Assembly (NCBI RefSeq): GCF_905147045.1
Contig: NC_065911.1
Span: 8,804,001-8,868,000, forward strand
DNA from: Nymphalis io
Lineage: Eukaryota > Arthropoda > Insecta > Lepidoptera > Nymphalidae
Direction: 5' to 3'
Length of the DNA: 64,000 nucleotides
The number at the start of each line of letters is the position of its first letter. The first letter of the stretch is position 1. The position numbers and the translations under genes were made by a program. Shown here one piece after another: positions 22,069 through 34,718 of the stretch. The notes beneath the pieces are model-generated. The model ran no database searches. It was given only the letters and a program-made list of their open reading frames with translations, and had not been told where the DNA came from.

Positions 22069-24270
22069 ATAATAATAAATTTTATTTACACCCAAAAACA
22101 TGTACACAATTTTAGGTGGCAGTTTTATCTAAATTTAGGGTTTTTACATAAGCAACATAGGTGGTGACCCCTGACACCGAAATTAATAAAAATTGTAATA
22201 TCAGAGTTAGTAATTCTGATATTACAATTTATATGCATACATAGTATTTACATAAAAAAACGACATTTGAGGTGTTTCCTTTTGGGGCCAAAGTTACTAC
22301 TAGTTAGAGCTCAATCTGGAGCAACATAAATACTGTCCATGTGATAACAGTTCTCACTAAAATCAGTACCGGACGTGTTCATCGACAGGCAATGGGACTT
22401 TTGATTGTCTTGCACACTATAAGAGCGAACTATATACTTTCAAATTCGAATGATATACTCTCATGGATGGTATTTTTTGGAATGAAAACTACCTCTCCTC
22501 GAGCACATCATAAAATGAATCTGTAGGAAATGAGGGTTATGTTGAGATAAAGCTTCGAGACTATCAATTATGTGGTGCACATGGCAATAATGGAATACGT
22601 TTTCTTTATACAAACATCACGTTTTATTTATACAAAGTTCGTTTAAAAAAAGTATTACTTGTACCTCCCAAGAAAATATTGATATTAAGACATTGTTTAT
22701 TTTGCATTTCCTTATCTGCACCCAGAAACGTCACGTCAGAACGTCTGTAAATGACGTTTTTAAGCGAATATAAATATATACGACCGTATAAAAATGATGG
22801 AATCACCGTACAAACTTTCAACCCTTATTTTCCCTTCTTAGGGGGTACATTTTCTAAAACACTGAAATACATATTTATTTATTCATAACCAGAAGCTTAT
22901 ATTTGAAATTTTATACATTCTAACTTCAAAAATGTCAGGTTTCCATACACTCCTTATTTTAACCCTTTAGGGGTGGAATTTGCAGAAATCCTTTCTTAGT
23001 AGATGTTTGCATCATAAAATATATAAACTGCCAAAATTTCAAGTTTCTACCCCCTGTAGGCTCTATGTTGATAAATCATTCAGGAAAAATCATTATATGT
23101 GTATAGATAATAACAACAAAAATACTTATGTTTTTATAACTTTTGATAGACTCAACCGATTTTGATGGAATAAAGACTAAACGAAACCTCGAAATATTTC
23201 TTATAATAATTTAGTTATTTTAATTTGTAATTTTTAGCCGTTTCCGAGATTAGCCTGGACAAACAGACAGACAGACAGACAAAAAAATGATTGTTTTGGT
23301 AAATCGCAAATAGCCATATTAACTTTAAAAGGGGTAGTTATTTTGAAATCATAGACAGACACTTCAATATTATTTATATGATTGCAAACACGCACACACG
23401 AATTTTAGCACACTAAAACTTATTGTTACTTCGGGAAAATATTATAGGCTTGAAAAACCTAACTAGCCACTAAACTGCTTCGTTTTAATTAATAATTAAA
23501 AATAAATATTTTAGTTACATCAATCTGTGTTGTATTCCAAACACAAATACTTCCGAAAGCTTTTCTGTGTGTGTTTTTTTTTGTTCCTAACACATTTCGT
23601 CGGTAAAAATATTTTGAGGTAACTTCACGCGAAGAAATTCTAAGACATTAATATCTGCCAATCTGCAGCTCAACAGCGTGAGGGATTATACTTCGTATTT
23701 TTCTTAACATGAGAAAAAGTTGCCTAGTGGAACTTTTGCAGACATTCTAGTTATATAATATATGCTTAAGAGTTTGTTAATTCGAATGCGCTAATTTCAC
23801 CATCCACCAAACGGTTTTGAAAAAAGTTTACATCTATTAAATTCACGAGGGATAAGGAGTATAGTAACGTTTAACGCAGATGAATAAGAAAATTTTATAC
23901 ATAATTAAAAATATGTGCCTACTGTATGCTTATTTATTATCACTTTTACCAATTCTGTTTCCCCGACTTCGAAAGAGCTTAACTGGTTTATCAGACATCA
24001 CAGACACGTATGCACTTTGTACATTATCTAAGCTATTTTGTTCAAAAAAATTTTTACACTTCTTGTATGAAGTGTTGAAAAGAATTTTGATATATGCTTA
24101 TTTATTTGCAATCCAGAAAAGAAAACAACTGACAAAAAAAATAAACAGGCAATAATCCTATTACCTACCTTATTAATAAGATAGAATACTGAATCAGGAG
24201 GATGACACCTACCCAAACAACTGGTGAGTGTAATTATCACTAGAACATTTACATCAAGGGTCACTTAACT
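22069..24270. other. old repeat remains, no gene
   Basis: A 16-bp perfect inverted repeat (22,190-22,205 / 22,215-22,230, 9-base loop). From about 22,700 to 23,290 runs a degenerate dispersed repeat with TTAGGGGGTACATTTTC, CTTTAGGGGTGGAATTTGC and a GACA tetranucleotide run at 23,264-23,281. Frames 22,341-22,526, 22,624-22,821 and 23,880-24,155 have no recognisable family. Confidence 0.45.
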
Positions 24271-24460
24271 TCATCATCATAATCAGCCCGCGTTCATGGA
24301 CATAGGCTTCTCTCAAAGCATTCCGTCTGATATTTTTGATCATATAATTGCTACTTTTCACCCGCCACCAGCCATGTTCATGATGTCACTCTACTCCGTC
24401 CATGCACTCTCTTGCTCGAACTCCTCTCAAGGACACATGATCTTTCCTTTATCAATGTTC
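24271..24460 (+). mobile_element. LINE-type 3' scrap
   Basis: TTCATCATCATAATCAGCCCGC and GTTCATGGACATAGGCTTC are the widespread 3' tail of lepidopteran LINE elements. Heavily decayed; the frame at 24,296-24,481 is not a gene. Confidence 0.5.
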
Positions 24461-25009
24461 ATTTATTTGATTCTCTATTAAGAATTATTAAAAAGCTTGT
24501 TCCTGTACAATGCATAGATTTTCTTTTATTTATATAGAATCTTGCCTTTCTTATTCATTAATACAGTATATAAAAGATGACATATGCATAAAAGATAAAT
24601 TGAAGTAATAATAAAAATATCATCGTTAATGGATGTTTTATCGCTTGATATTTAAGGAATAGTTCAAGGCAATAAAATTAAGCTATCGTGAAATTAACCA
24701 ACCAATGAAGAAAAGTTCAACATGTTAAAAAAGGAAGACAGACGTATGAACCACATGCTGATAAGTGTTTAACATTAGCCAAAGTGGGCCATCTCATTGT
24801 GAGACATGTGAACCAGCGTCCCTTCCATCCTCACAGAGATAATGCGCTCCTGATCAGAGGACGAAATGCTATGTCGATCATGCCAATTATTACATTGATT
24901 CATTCAATGCTAAAACTGATGTAGTAACTGATAGTTGATAAAAGTAAGTAGTTCCCAGAAGAAAACATCACCAAAATAATAATTTTCAAATTTAACTCCT
25001 GTTGTTATA

Positions 25010-25299
25010 AGCCGAAATGGCCCAGTGGTACGAACGCGTGAATCTTAACCGATGCTTTCAAACCCGGGCAAGCACCACTGAATTTTCATTTGTGATTATA
25101 ATTCATCTCGTGCTTGTTGGTGAAGGAAAACATCGTGAGGAAACTTGCATGTGTCTAATTTCACTGAAATTCTGTCACATCTGTATTCCACCAACCCGCA
25201 TTGATGCAGCATGGTGGAATAAACTCCAAAACCTTCTCCTTAAAAAGGGAGAGGAGGCCGCAGCCCAGCAGTGGGACTTTCACAGACTATTACTGTTAT
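25010..25299 (+). mobile_element. family A SINE, near full length
   Basis: AGCCGAAATGGCCCAGTGGTACGAACG head, shortened between the A and B boxes, B box TTTCAAACCCGGG, tail CCCAGCAGTGGGACTTTCAC. A weak TGTTATA duplication may flank it. The frame at 25,017-25,301 is a shadow. Confidence 0.9.
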
Positions 25300-26605
25300 A
25301 ACCTTATACGTTCAGTCGTAGACTGTGTCCCCTTTTCTTATATATCGCTTTCTGTCTCTCGACATATTTACAAATAATAAACGAATGCAATCGATGATGA
25401 AATTCTATTATACATCGAAAACCGTTTTTAATTGGGAATTTATATACTACGTTTAATATTTCCCCAATAAATACGTGGCGCTAAACACGAACAGCTGCTA
25501 TAAGGACAAACCGTTTCATATATAAATATTATAAAAATCCATATATATTTAAGTGATCAATTGTCATAATATTAAGTATTAATTGCTTTTTATGTCAAAA
25601 CGAATTAAATGAAAAACCTACAATAGCACGTTGTATACTAGTCCCGTGGGTTTTTATCTCATAATAGACGTTCGTTATTTATTAAAAGATTTATAATGTT
25701 CATTTTTCGTATTTCTGTACTCATTGTTGTTTTTATAATCAGATCAGTCTACAAAATTCTTATCCCAAGGTCCTACTTTTATTTTTGGGGATGTCAATGG
25801 GAGTTATTGAGTTTTTTTGTCTAGAATTTCTTAGTAGCGTCAGTGAGTTTTTTGTTTGGCTCTCTTTACACTCCAACGGGAGTGTAAAATGTACGTGAAG
25901 CTATTTTCACTGCGCCTGAACTCCTCGATCACTTTTCACTTCTGTCAACAGATTCTCTGTTTTTTTTTTTTTAATTAGTAGCTTTGACGAGCTGAAGTGT
26001 TATATGGAAATCGATATAAGAGTAACAAAAATATTCAAAACCTGAAAATTCGTATGTTTTTTCTACAAATTTGTTTTACTCAAATATGATATTGGCCGAT
26101 TTTCGACATTGGAAGATCACTACTATTTAGTATATTTAAATTACATAAGAAAACAATTTAAATGTTTGTGGTTTTACCCTACATGAATAAATTTCCATTA
26201 ATAAAATTATTTTTCAAGTTCATTATTATAACTTAGCAATAACAATTGCACAATGAAACGCAAAGGATACCGCGAACTTCGAATAAGTTGCCCTTAGAAG
26301 CCAAGGATTTAGGTATCGCTCAAAATAGAATAAGTAACTTCGGTCCTTTTATCACACCTTCAGTGTTGACGATTAATATTTTTTATTATATGAATAATCT
26401 TAATTCTAAAGAAATTTATTTTATCATGTCATTATATCATAATTATAATTTCAAATACCTTTATCGTTTTATGACCGTGTGTGTGTGTGTGTGTGTGTGT
26501 GTTTTATTTTATATATCGTAAATTTTTTAAACATTATCTTAATGAGTATATAAAAGAAGTGTTACAAAGTATATACCAATTATAGGCTGACTTAACATTC
26601 AAATA
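25300..26605. other. AT-rich DNA with a (GT)n run
   Basis: (GT)n at about 26,477-26,502. The frame ending at 26,521 runs into the microsatellite and is not supported as a gene. A 17-T run lies near 25,960. Confidence 0.5.
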
Positions 26606-26716
26606 CCAGTTGGTGGTGCATTGGTGATGTAAAGAGTACTAATATATTTTAACATTGCCAATGTATGTAGGTGGTGACTACTTACCATCGGGCCCCTATG
26701 CCCATCCGCCTTATAA
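26606..26716 (+). mobile_element. family B retroposon, 3' fragment
   Basis: GTTGGTGGTGCATTGGTGATG to CTTACCATCGGGCCCCTATG and ATCCGCCTTAT. Confidence 0.8.
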
Positions 26717-28180
26717 CATAAAAATTCGTCCAGTGCTACACGCGTATCCACGAATCCGGAAAAGAGCATCGTGGTAAAATTAGTTTCAAACCTTCTCATT
26801 AGGAGGAAATAAAGCAAAACTGATAACCTTGCATTTGATTTTGTACGAGTAAATTCAGTTCAAGATTAAAAATTAAATATTGTATGTAAGCTACATTATA
26901 TTTTCAAGGGTTCTGTCTTATCAAAAACATAAAATTTTCTCAATAGAAATCTATCTAACTGTTTCTGTGTGTTACGTTTTCACGGTTAAACCACCGAGCC
27001 GACTGTGCGAAGTACGAAGTACGAAGCAAGCTTGAACCCAAAAGAAGAACAAAAGCTACTATTTTATATCCCCTTACACGCGGGCGAAGCCGAAGGCGAA
27101 AACTAGTTCATTATATTTACAAATAATGTAGCTCTATCAGTACAATTTCTTTGTAAAACCCTTTCATTTTATTTTAAAAGCGATAAAAAGCTTTTGACGT
27201 TTACTACAATTTCTTTCCGTGAAAAACATATCTGTGTTGTAAGTTATGTTTCGTTCTTAGTTACGTAGTACACTTCTAGCATCCGTCTATATTCGGATAA
27301 CTTTTGATCTATTATAAAATATTTTGGCTAATAAAATTGAACACACATTTATTACACTTTACAACAAATCCGTTTAAATAAAAAACTTGTAGCTCACAGG
27401 TAAGAACGAATTGTTTGTTTTGAGAACGCCAAATGTTATATTTTAAATATATATAACGATTACTATTATATATTATATTTATATATCTGAATTTGGTTCC
27501 ACGTACGTGCCATCTGGTTATATAACCTTACTTGTAAGCTCCAATTTTTTTTAAACGTTTTTTGTAATAATGAGGGACAGTTCTGTAGAAGATAAAAACG
27601 ATTGAGTTACTCTTTTATTTACCTTATTACCTTTAATTCTATTTAGCTGCCTCCGCGACTCTGTCCGGGTCCACCTGGTACCTAAGTATATATGCTTTTA
27701 TTATATTAAAATAGATATACATTGTTTTTTATCCCGAATAAAATTTCCTCCTATATAAAATGTTGATTATGATCGAACAGACAGACAATGCAATGCCTAA
27801 AAAATATTAAAAAAATAATACTGTTTAAAAATAGAATCCTAGAATTGCCAGTTTTACACACAATATATAAATTAATTATTATACATTTTCTTCTATATGT
27901 ACTTGGAGAAGGTAACAATAGTAGATACAGGATTGAACCTGCGATTTTGACTCAACTGGTTTCCTATTTTGTAAGATATAAGCCTACATTGCAAAGAAAC
28001 ATGACTTATTAAGCTCCAAACCTTCTTAACCCTTGAGTTTGAACCCGTATATATAACCCATATATAAAATCAAAATACTGAGCACTATAAATGACTATCA
28101 CTATCCAGGTTTAGGTCTTTATACATATTAAAATCGATGCCTATAAATTCTGGAGATATATATTATCAATATATTTTATT
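26717..28180. other. AT-rich DNA with dispersed repeat tails
   Basis: About 26,975-27,110 holds AAACCACCGAGCCGACTGTG and CACGCGGGCGAAGCCG, ending AAAACTAGTT: the ubiquitous lepidopteran tail repeat in minus orientation, with most of its middle gone. No gene is seen up to the family C copy. Confidence 0.5.
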
Positions 28181-28510
28181 ACTTCGTTGGTCTAATAGTT
28201 AGATATATATAAGGCAGCAGATTCCGAAGTTTAAGCCCCAGGTCGGGCGTATAAAAAGCTATTGAGTATTTCTATCGAAGACTCTCAGTAGCAGTCTGGA
28301 GTCAGAGAGTTGGAAGTGTGTACACTCCCGTGCCTCGGATAGCACGTAAAGCCGTTGGTCCTGCGCTTGATCTCTTCAGTTGTGTTGGATTGCCGTACTC
28401 TGCATCTGTTAACACACATATCTGTCCACTATATGTCCTGCACAGTTGACTAATCTCTCTTCAGATTGGCCACCGTGGCCGAAATCGATCAGCAGACCAT
28501 TATTAACAGT
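28181..28510 (+). mobile_element. family C SINE, full length but diverged
   Basis: CTTCGTTGGTCTAATAGTTAG (A box) through CCCCAGGTCGGG, GACTCTCAGTAGCAGTCTGG, GGAAGTGTGTACACTCCCG to the family end GATTGGCCACCGTGGCCG, AATCGATC. The B box is partly lost. About 330 bp. Confidence 0.88.
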
Positions 28511-28912
28511 ACGAAGGTAAACAATGAATGTTTTATTTCATTCAATGTTATGTATCTGTAACTCAAATTTTATATACGTTTTAGCTGTCTGCGCTGCTTA
28601 TACACGCTTTAACTATTGGTAAGCCTACACTACTCCGCATAATATGCTTAAAAGGGGGGAATAAGTTATCACTTCACGTATTATTATATATGAACATCAT
28701 ATTCGCGCTTGTCACGTCAATAGTCTGAAGGCGACCAAACCCGTACATCTTTTGGTATAAGCTTTTTGTTTATCTTGTAGTGTCTTCAATTAGGCATTAC
28801 AAAAACAAATAAATTTATAAGATTATAAGATATTAGTATATATATATTTAGCAGATATGTTAGTGTACAAGATATGTATTAGTATATAATAATCACACCA
28901 TAAAAGATGCGA

Positions 28913-29078
28913 AGCTGTTTGCCAATCCGTGCGCTCTCAGGTGCACTCTCTAACCTCTCTCTTTTATTCTCTCTCTTTTATCCGATGGGATTCTAAACCG
29001 ACACGAGCGGAACGAAATCTATATCAGGATCTTCGGCTTTGTGCTTTCCAGGCTGCTACTGAGGATTTCTCGAAAAAA
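28913..29078 (-). mobile_element. family C SINE, fragment
   Basis: Inverted blocks GGTGCACTCTCTAACC, ATCCGATGGGATTC and CAGGCTGCTACTGAGGATTTC. The middle is shortened and a CTCTCTTTTATT duplication is present. Confidence 0.75.
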
Positions 29079-29161
29079 TAAATATTATGCACAGAATTTA
29101 AAGAAAATATTTTATTGATATTCATAAAGGCGAACTTTTAAGCTTCTTGTCGGTTCTACTA

Positions 29162-29413
29162 GAGTCGATGTGACCCAGTGACTCGTATCGCTCGTAGATC
29201 ACGTGAATCGTATCCGTGGATTGCTGGTTCAAGCCCGGGCAAACACCTTTGAAATCCTATGTACTTTTGTTTATAAATCATGACGTACTCGATCAAAACA
29301 TCTAAAGCTGTATAGCATACCACATTTTTATTCACCGCATTGGAGCAGCGTGATGGAATACTTTCCAAACCAAAGAGAAGTCATTTGCGCGGCAATAGGA
29401 CATTATAAGGCTG
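29162..29413 (+). mobile_element. family A SINE, strongly diverged
   Basis: GATGTGACCCAGTGACTCG in A-box position, B box GGTTCAAGCCCGGG, GGAGCAGCGTGATGGAATA and GGCAATAGGACATTATAAGGC in the expected order. Confidence 0.7.
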
Positions 29414-29709
29414 AACAAAAAGGATTAATTTATTATTTATAATTTTTTTTAGAATAGTTTTTTTTTTAATAATAAGTGCCATATTAGCAATCCTTTCGTA
29501 CAGTAAGCATTAGAATGGAGTAGAGAAAAGAGTATAGACAGTCGAGTAGACTTTATAAGTTCATGGTACCACATCCATTTACAAATTATACTACCAAACA
29601 TGCTTACAGTTAGTTTTTAGGCAGAGTGACATGCACAAGGGACACGACAATATAGATCGATCATATTAATAATTTGTAGCATATTCTTGATGGTTACACT
29701 TTGTATCCA

Positions 29710-29940
29710 CCCGTCTGGGTAGATATTACCCACTCATCATATATACTACCGCGAAGCAGCTATACTTAGTATCGTGATGCTCTGGTTTGAAGGATGTGTA
29801 AGCCAGTGTAACAGACACAAGGGACGTAACATCTTGGTCTCCAAGGTTGGTGGCGCATAGTGATATAAGGTTAATATTTCTTACAGTTAATGTTTATAGG
29901 CGATGGTGACCTGATGATTATCACCAGGTGGTGGTGCCAA
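29710..29940 (+). mobile_element. family B retroposon, 5'-truncated
   Basis: CCGTCTGGGTAGATATTACCC through CACAAGGGACGTAACATCTTGG to ATTATCACCAGGTGG. The 3' motif is rearranged. Confidence 0.83.
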
Positions 29941-30137
29941 CCTAATACAAAAAAATATCCCAATTGCCAACGATCAAGGACAGACCTGACTAACCGTGAA
30001 GTGATCCAGGATTCGATAAAATACTTCGAATTTTTGCATTCTGCTAGCTAGTTTTTATTATTATATGCATTTAAAATCGAGTAAATCTGAAAAATATTTA
30101 CTTAGAAAATAAAGTAATACTTATAAATAATGCAAAC

Positions 30138-32829
30138 ATTTTTATTTTATTCATTAATATATAATATAATAAACGTTTAAAATTTTAAACAGTACAAAAT
30201 AAACAAATATAACATAATACATACATAATTTAATACAAACACACACACACTCATACATACACACACACACAAGTAAATACAATGTTGCATATATAAGTAA
30301 CAACATACACGAAACGAGAAATGTACTCGAATCATTAAAATTTCAGTAATAATACGATACTTTCTTAAGTTATAGCTAAGTGACGTGAAACTATAACTAT
30401 AAGCGGTCTGTAGGCCACTGTCGGTCAGTTAAGTTATGGCCCCACGTCACCGCCTCGGTCGCTCCCCCAAATAAATGAAATTTAACTGAATGAGGGAAAA
30501 AAAAATCAATACCACAACAGTATCGGCCACTATCGCCCGTTAATTTACCAACTTGATAAAAATAAAAGCGATTCGAACATGTGGACGAGGCTTTATATTA
30601 CTGTCAATTGTTAAGGATTACATTATGTCAGCAATGCTTAAGAATATCGTACGTACAAGTCGGTTATGCTTGCATACTTATCATATTGACGAAACGCTTG
30701 TTTTTTTTTTTTGCGATAGTGTAAATCCGGCCTTATGTTACTGTCAAAATATGAAAAATCAACTTACGGGTAGAGCAGACGTCAAATATTTTGAAAGTTA
30801 AGCATCCTAGTGTAGGTCGACGACCCCGGCGCTCACACCGACAGACACACAGACGGCCATCTTTTTTTCGAATGTCAAATTTGATGTTTTTTTTTTTTTT
30901 TTTTATCGAATCCGAACTGTCAAACTCCGAAACTTGATGAACTGAAACTTCTGTCGTGTATATTGTAATAACGCCTATCTATAAACACTTTTGTATAAAA
31001 CAGTATAAAAATATTAAAATTATGAACGATGGAAAACTTGTAAATTAAAACGAAATATAAATGTATATTAATAATAATAAAAACGTTCAAGCCGCTCCGA
31101 GTGCGAGCGCCTACTGACTTAAAATTTTTGGGAATAAAAACATGCTACAATAGCCTCCCGGAGGGCTGAACACTCTTGATACTTTCGCTGGAAACGTTTC
31201 CGCATTTGATAAAAATACATTAATTACTATCAAAACGAATTACACATTTCATTTAAATATCAATATAAATAACTAATATTCGTATAAACTTACTGTTTAC
31301 TTGTTTTTTTATAGTTAGGTAACAAGAAACGAATACTTCTTACTAGTGGAAGGATTAGCGTGTTTTGCAATAATAGTTAATATATATACTATATTATATA
31401 AATATATTTATATATATATCTTCCTATTTACCTATTATATACGTACCTTTGAAAAGAAAACTTAAAAAAATATATAATAAAAGTGAAAGTTAGTATCAAG
31501 ACTGCTACGCCGCGGTATCGCACGCATGTGTGCGTGTGAGGGGGCTCGGGCGGGTGCTCCGGGGGGTCGGAGGGGGTGAAATTTTTCGTTTTTCGCCCAC
31601 TTTTCCGTCCCGCTCTAGTTTTTCCTCTCCCTCATTTTTTCTTCGCCGGCTTTCTTCCTAGTGCCCCACCACATGTGTGCTGAATGTAGTATATGTTAAA
31701 AGAACAGATAAATTTTCATTTCCGGTTTGTGTAATCGTTTTATTAAATATGTATGGTATGTGCAATAAACTATTATATTAAATAATTTATTAATAATGAA
31801 ATGTTTTAGGCAAAATAACATGTTATAATTTATAGTTAACAATTCTCGGGCAATTTATTTTCGTTCATAAGTGTAAATTGATAACGAAAAAATATTCTAA
31901 AATAAATGACATTAGAATTTAGAATATTACTTATTTATTGCATGGAACACCTTACAAGTGAAAACAAAACTCCAGCGAGTCGGATACGTTTCACGCTAAC
32001 GTTACAAACACATGCTTTGTACACCCCCCCTTTTTTTGTTGCGAACAAATCCGCCCTTGATATTATTTTCACAACGAGAAAGTTCGACAACAAAACATCC
32101 AGAATCGAGAGCTTAATAATATACGCAAAAATATAAATATTTTGAAAATTAATTTGACGATTTTTTTTTTTTTTTTTTTTCTTCCAAGTATTTCCTCTAT
32201 ACTGAAAGACGCGTGCGGGCGGCCGCCCCCACCAGCGCCTTACCGCTATACAGCGTGCTACAGTTATTAAGTTATTGTGTTATTCTTAACATTTCATTGT
32301 TACATTATAAGACATATCTATGTCTTTATACAATTTAATTTCAGATATCGACGTATTTTTATCTTTTATTTACAATTTTAATGATGTCATATGAATATTA
32401 TTGAAAATATAGCAATTATGAACAATGTTGAAAACTTTGTAAGCTATTTATTTGATATAAATATATTTTATACTAATATATGTATGAACATATAATAGTG
32501 TCGAATGATTGCAGTTGTCAAAGTAATATAAACTTAAATTAAGTTTCTTGAAATACAAATAATAAGCATCGTGAGTTGACGTTGAATTAAGAAAACACTA
32601 ACATTATTTTTCTTAAAATATTTCACCTAACAACTAAACGACGCGATCACAAATCTTCAATAAATACTTAAATTCCAAGGCCACAAATCACTTACAAAGA
32701 AACGAACACCCTATACACCCTGAACAGAACTAGGAAACGAGGGGGTAAGTACACACCCCCACCCCTGGGGGAGTACATCGCAAATACGCGAAAGCAATAG
32801 GACTTTTAAAAATTCTCCAGAAATATGAT
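30138..32829 (-). other. repeat-poor interval resembling a long 3' untranslated region
   Basis: About 2.7 kb without any of the window's SINE families, between dense repeats on both sides. On the minus strand it ends at 30,138-30,160 with GAATAAAATAAAAATG (AATAAA signal) as an mRNA 3' end would. AT-rich sequence is broken by short GC-rich patches (about 30,440-30,475, 30,800-30,850, 31,505-31,610, 32,210-32,245), plus (AC)n at 30,238-30,272 and T-runs of about 20 at 30,885 and 32,160. No long frame on either strand. It could alternatively be a regulatory region or unrelated unique DNA. Confidence 0.4.
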
Positions 32830-32879
32830 TTATATGTTGACGGCAAGAACGCCTCCTTTTCTCTTGCTCAAGGACGGGC
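32830..32879 (-). CDS. possible last coding exon (16 codons)
   Basis: Minus-strand reading gives GPSLSKRKGGVLAVNI then TAA (32,830-32,832). The stretch is clearly richer in G+C than its flanks and is preceded by an AG at 32,880-32,881 (AATCAG), a possible though weak splice acceptor without a good pyrimidine tract. If real, it would be the C-terminus of a minus-strand gene whose other exons lie at higher coordinates, perhaps beyond the window, and the interval to 30,138 would be its 3' UTR. Sixteen open codons can arise by chance; this is a lead, not a call. Confidence 0.25.
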
Positions 32880-32944
32880 CTGATTCGATTTTTAAACCGC
32901 GCCAGTTTTTATTTTTCAACAAAAGTTCATTGTTTTATTATATT

Positions 32945-33210
32945 CCGTAATCTGTAAATGTCCCACTGCTGGGCTAAACGCGTCCTCTCCCTTTTTTGAG
33001 GGTTGGCGCTTATTCCACCACGCTGCTCCAGTGCGGGTTGGTGGAACTTACATGTGGCAGAATTTCAGCGAAATTATTAGACTTATGCAGGTTTTCTCAC
33101 GATGTTCTCCTTCACCGTAAAGCACGAGATGAATTATAATCACCCACCCACGTTTGAACCCACAATCATCGGTTAGGATCCACGCGTTCTTACCACTGGG
33201 CCATCTCGGC
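32945..33210 (-). mobile_element. family A SINE with 12-bp target duplication
   Basis: GTAAATGTCCCACTGCTGGGC to GGGCCATCTCGGC, with a deletion around the B box. TTTTATTATATT is present at 32,933-32,944 and again at 33,211-33,222. Confidence 0.92.
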
Positions 33211-33551
33211 TTTTATTATATTATTTTATGTTATTCATTCGTTAACATTGTATAACCTATACGTTACTAATGGCTTATATTATCGAAAATATATTCAATA
33301 CATGATTTAAAGAAAACACATTACTCGCTACAAGATTACTATTTCATTCAAGAACCTTACCAAACCATGGAAATGAACAACAGACGTTGAATATTATGAA
33401 AAATAATCTAAAATTTATTTATGACAAAGTTCTTAATTACATATGTACATTTCAATATTAACTCCTACTTACTCTTATACATTTGTATGTATACATTTTT
33501 ATATAAAGGAAATAGAATAAAAGCTTACAAAACATTTCTCGATAATATTTT

Positions 33552-33631
33552 ATTGGGTGGTAGAGCTTTGTGCAAGCTCGTCTGCATAGGTACCACCAAG
33601 TTATCAGATATTCTACCGCCAAACAGAAATT
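33552..33631 (+). mobile_element. family B retroposon, 5' fragment
   Basis: ATTGGGTGGTAGAGC head to TTCTACCGCCAAACAG. It lies head-out opposite the inverted copy that follows. Confidence 0.85.
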
Positions 33632-33653
33632 CATAATATCTGCAATATATATA

Positions 33654-33940
33654 TTTTTGAATAGGAAAGCAGACGAGCATAAGGGCCACCTGATGGTAAA
33701 TGGTCACCAAACGCCCTTAGACATTGGCATTGTAAGAAATGTTAACCATCGCTTACATCACCAATGCGCCACCAACCTTGGGAACTAAGATGTTATATCC
33801 CTTATGCCTGTAATAACACTGGCTTACTCACCCTTTAAACCGGAACACAACAATACTAAGTACTGCTGTTTTGCGGTAGAATATCTGATGAGTGGGTGGT
33901 ACCTACCCAGACGAGCTTGCATAAAGCTCTACCACCAGTA
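33654..33940 (-). mobile_element. family B retroposon, full length, inverted
   Basis: TTTTGAATAGGAAAGCAGACG at the tail side to GAGCTTGCATAAAGCTCTAC and CACCAGTA at the head. With the preceding fragment it forms an inverted repeat of about 80 bp. All open frames here are shadows. Confidence 0.92.
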
Positions 33941-33960
33941 AAAAAAATGAATTCTGTTAT

Positions 33961-34084
33961 CCGGTTTGGACGGTTACTACAGGCACGAGGGACGTAACAT
34001 CTTAGTTCCCAATGTTGGTGGCGCATTGGCGATGTAAGGAATGGCTAATAGTTCGTACAATACCAATGTCAGACAGTGGTGACA
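33961..34084 (+). mobile_element. family B retroposon, middle fragment
   Basis: CCGGTTTGGACGG, GGGACGTAACATCTTAGTTCC, GCGCATTGGCGATGTAAGG to ACAATACCAATGTCAG. It is a third, separately oriented piece in the same cluster. Confidence 0.83.
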
Positions 34085-34349
34085 ACCAAAAACACGACCA
34101 AAACTTCATACGGAAACCGAATTCGGTATCATTCGCCTCAAAGATAAACAACATGGGTGATATTATACATACAAATTGATTCACTATTCATTTTTAAAAT
34201 ATAAAGACAAAGGTGAAAATTGATGTGCCAAATATTTAACACAGAAATAAAAAGTCCTCTCCATGTAAGTTCTATTTGGGGAACTTTATGTGTGTAGGAA
34301 TATTTATACTATGTTTGCATACAAACGAATTCATTCTATAATAATAATA

Positions 34350-34353
34350 ATGT
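34350..34353. repeat. left target duplication of the LTR element
   Basis: ATGT immediately before the 5' TGTGGCG. The identical ATGT follows the 3' LTR at 38,330-38,333. Confidence 0.85.
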
Positions 34354-34718
34354 TGTGGCGAACGCGACACTTACCAGATCCCTACAACCTATATAATTTA
34401 TATAAATAAAACATTATATATATAATCATATAATATCTTATATATTTTTCATACATAAAATAATAAATGTAACATAAATACAAATATTACTATAACATAT
34501 GTACATATAACTATACTATATATACTATAATACTTTATATACTTATATAAATTATATAATAAATACATATTATACATTATAACATATACATGTAATACAC
34601 AATATAAATATTTACACTTTAAAATCATATAAATAATTAAAATATAATATAATAATTTATGTAATGTCGGAAGGCAGTCGCCGCGCGATCATATAATAGA
34701 AATGTCTATTCTAAGTAA
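34354..34718 (+). mobile_element. truncated 5' LTR (first 365 bp)
   Basis: Aligns base for base with 37,643-38,007; I find one mismatch (C at 34,388, A at 37,677). The remaining 322 bp of the LTR, which hold the probable transcription start and U5, are missing, as are the primer-binding site and gag. The junction falls after CTAAGTAA. Near identity of the two copies means a recent insertion. The sequence is mostly very AT-rich U3. Confidence 0.92.

Noticed and set aside
26246..26521. 91-codon frame ending in a VCVCVCV run
   Set aside because: The end is a translated GT microsatellite and the rest shows no coding character.
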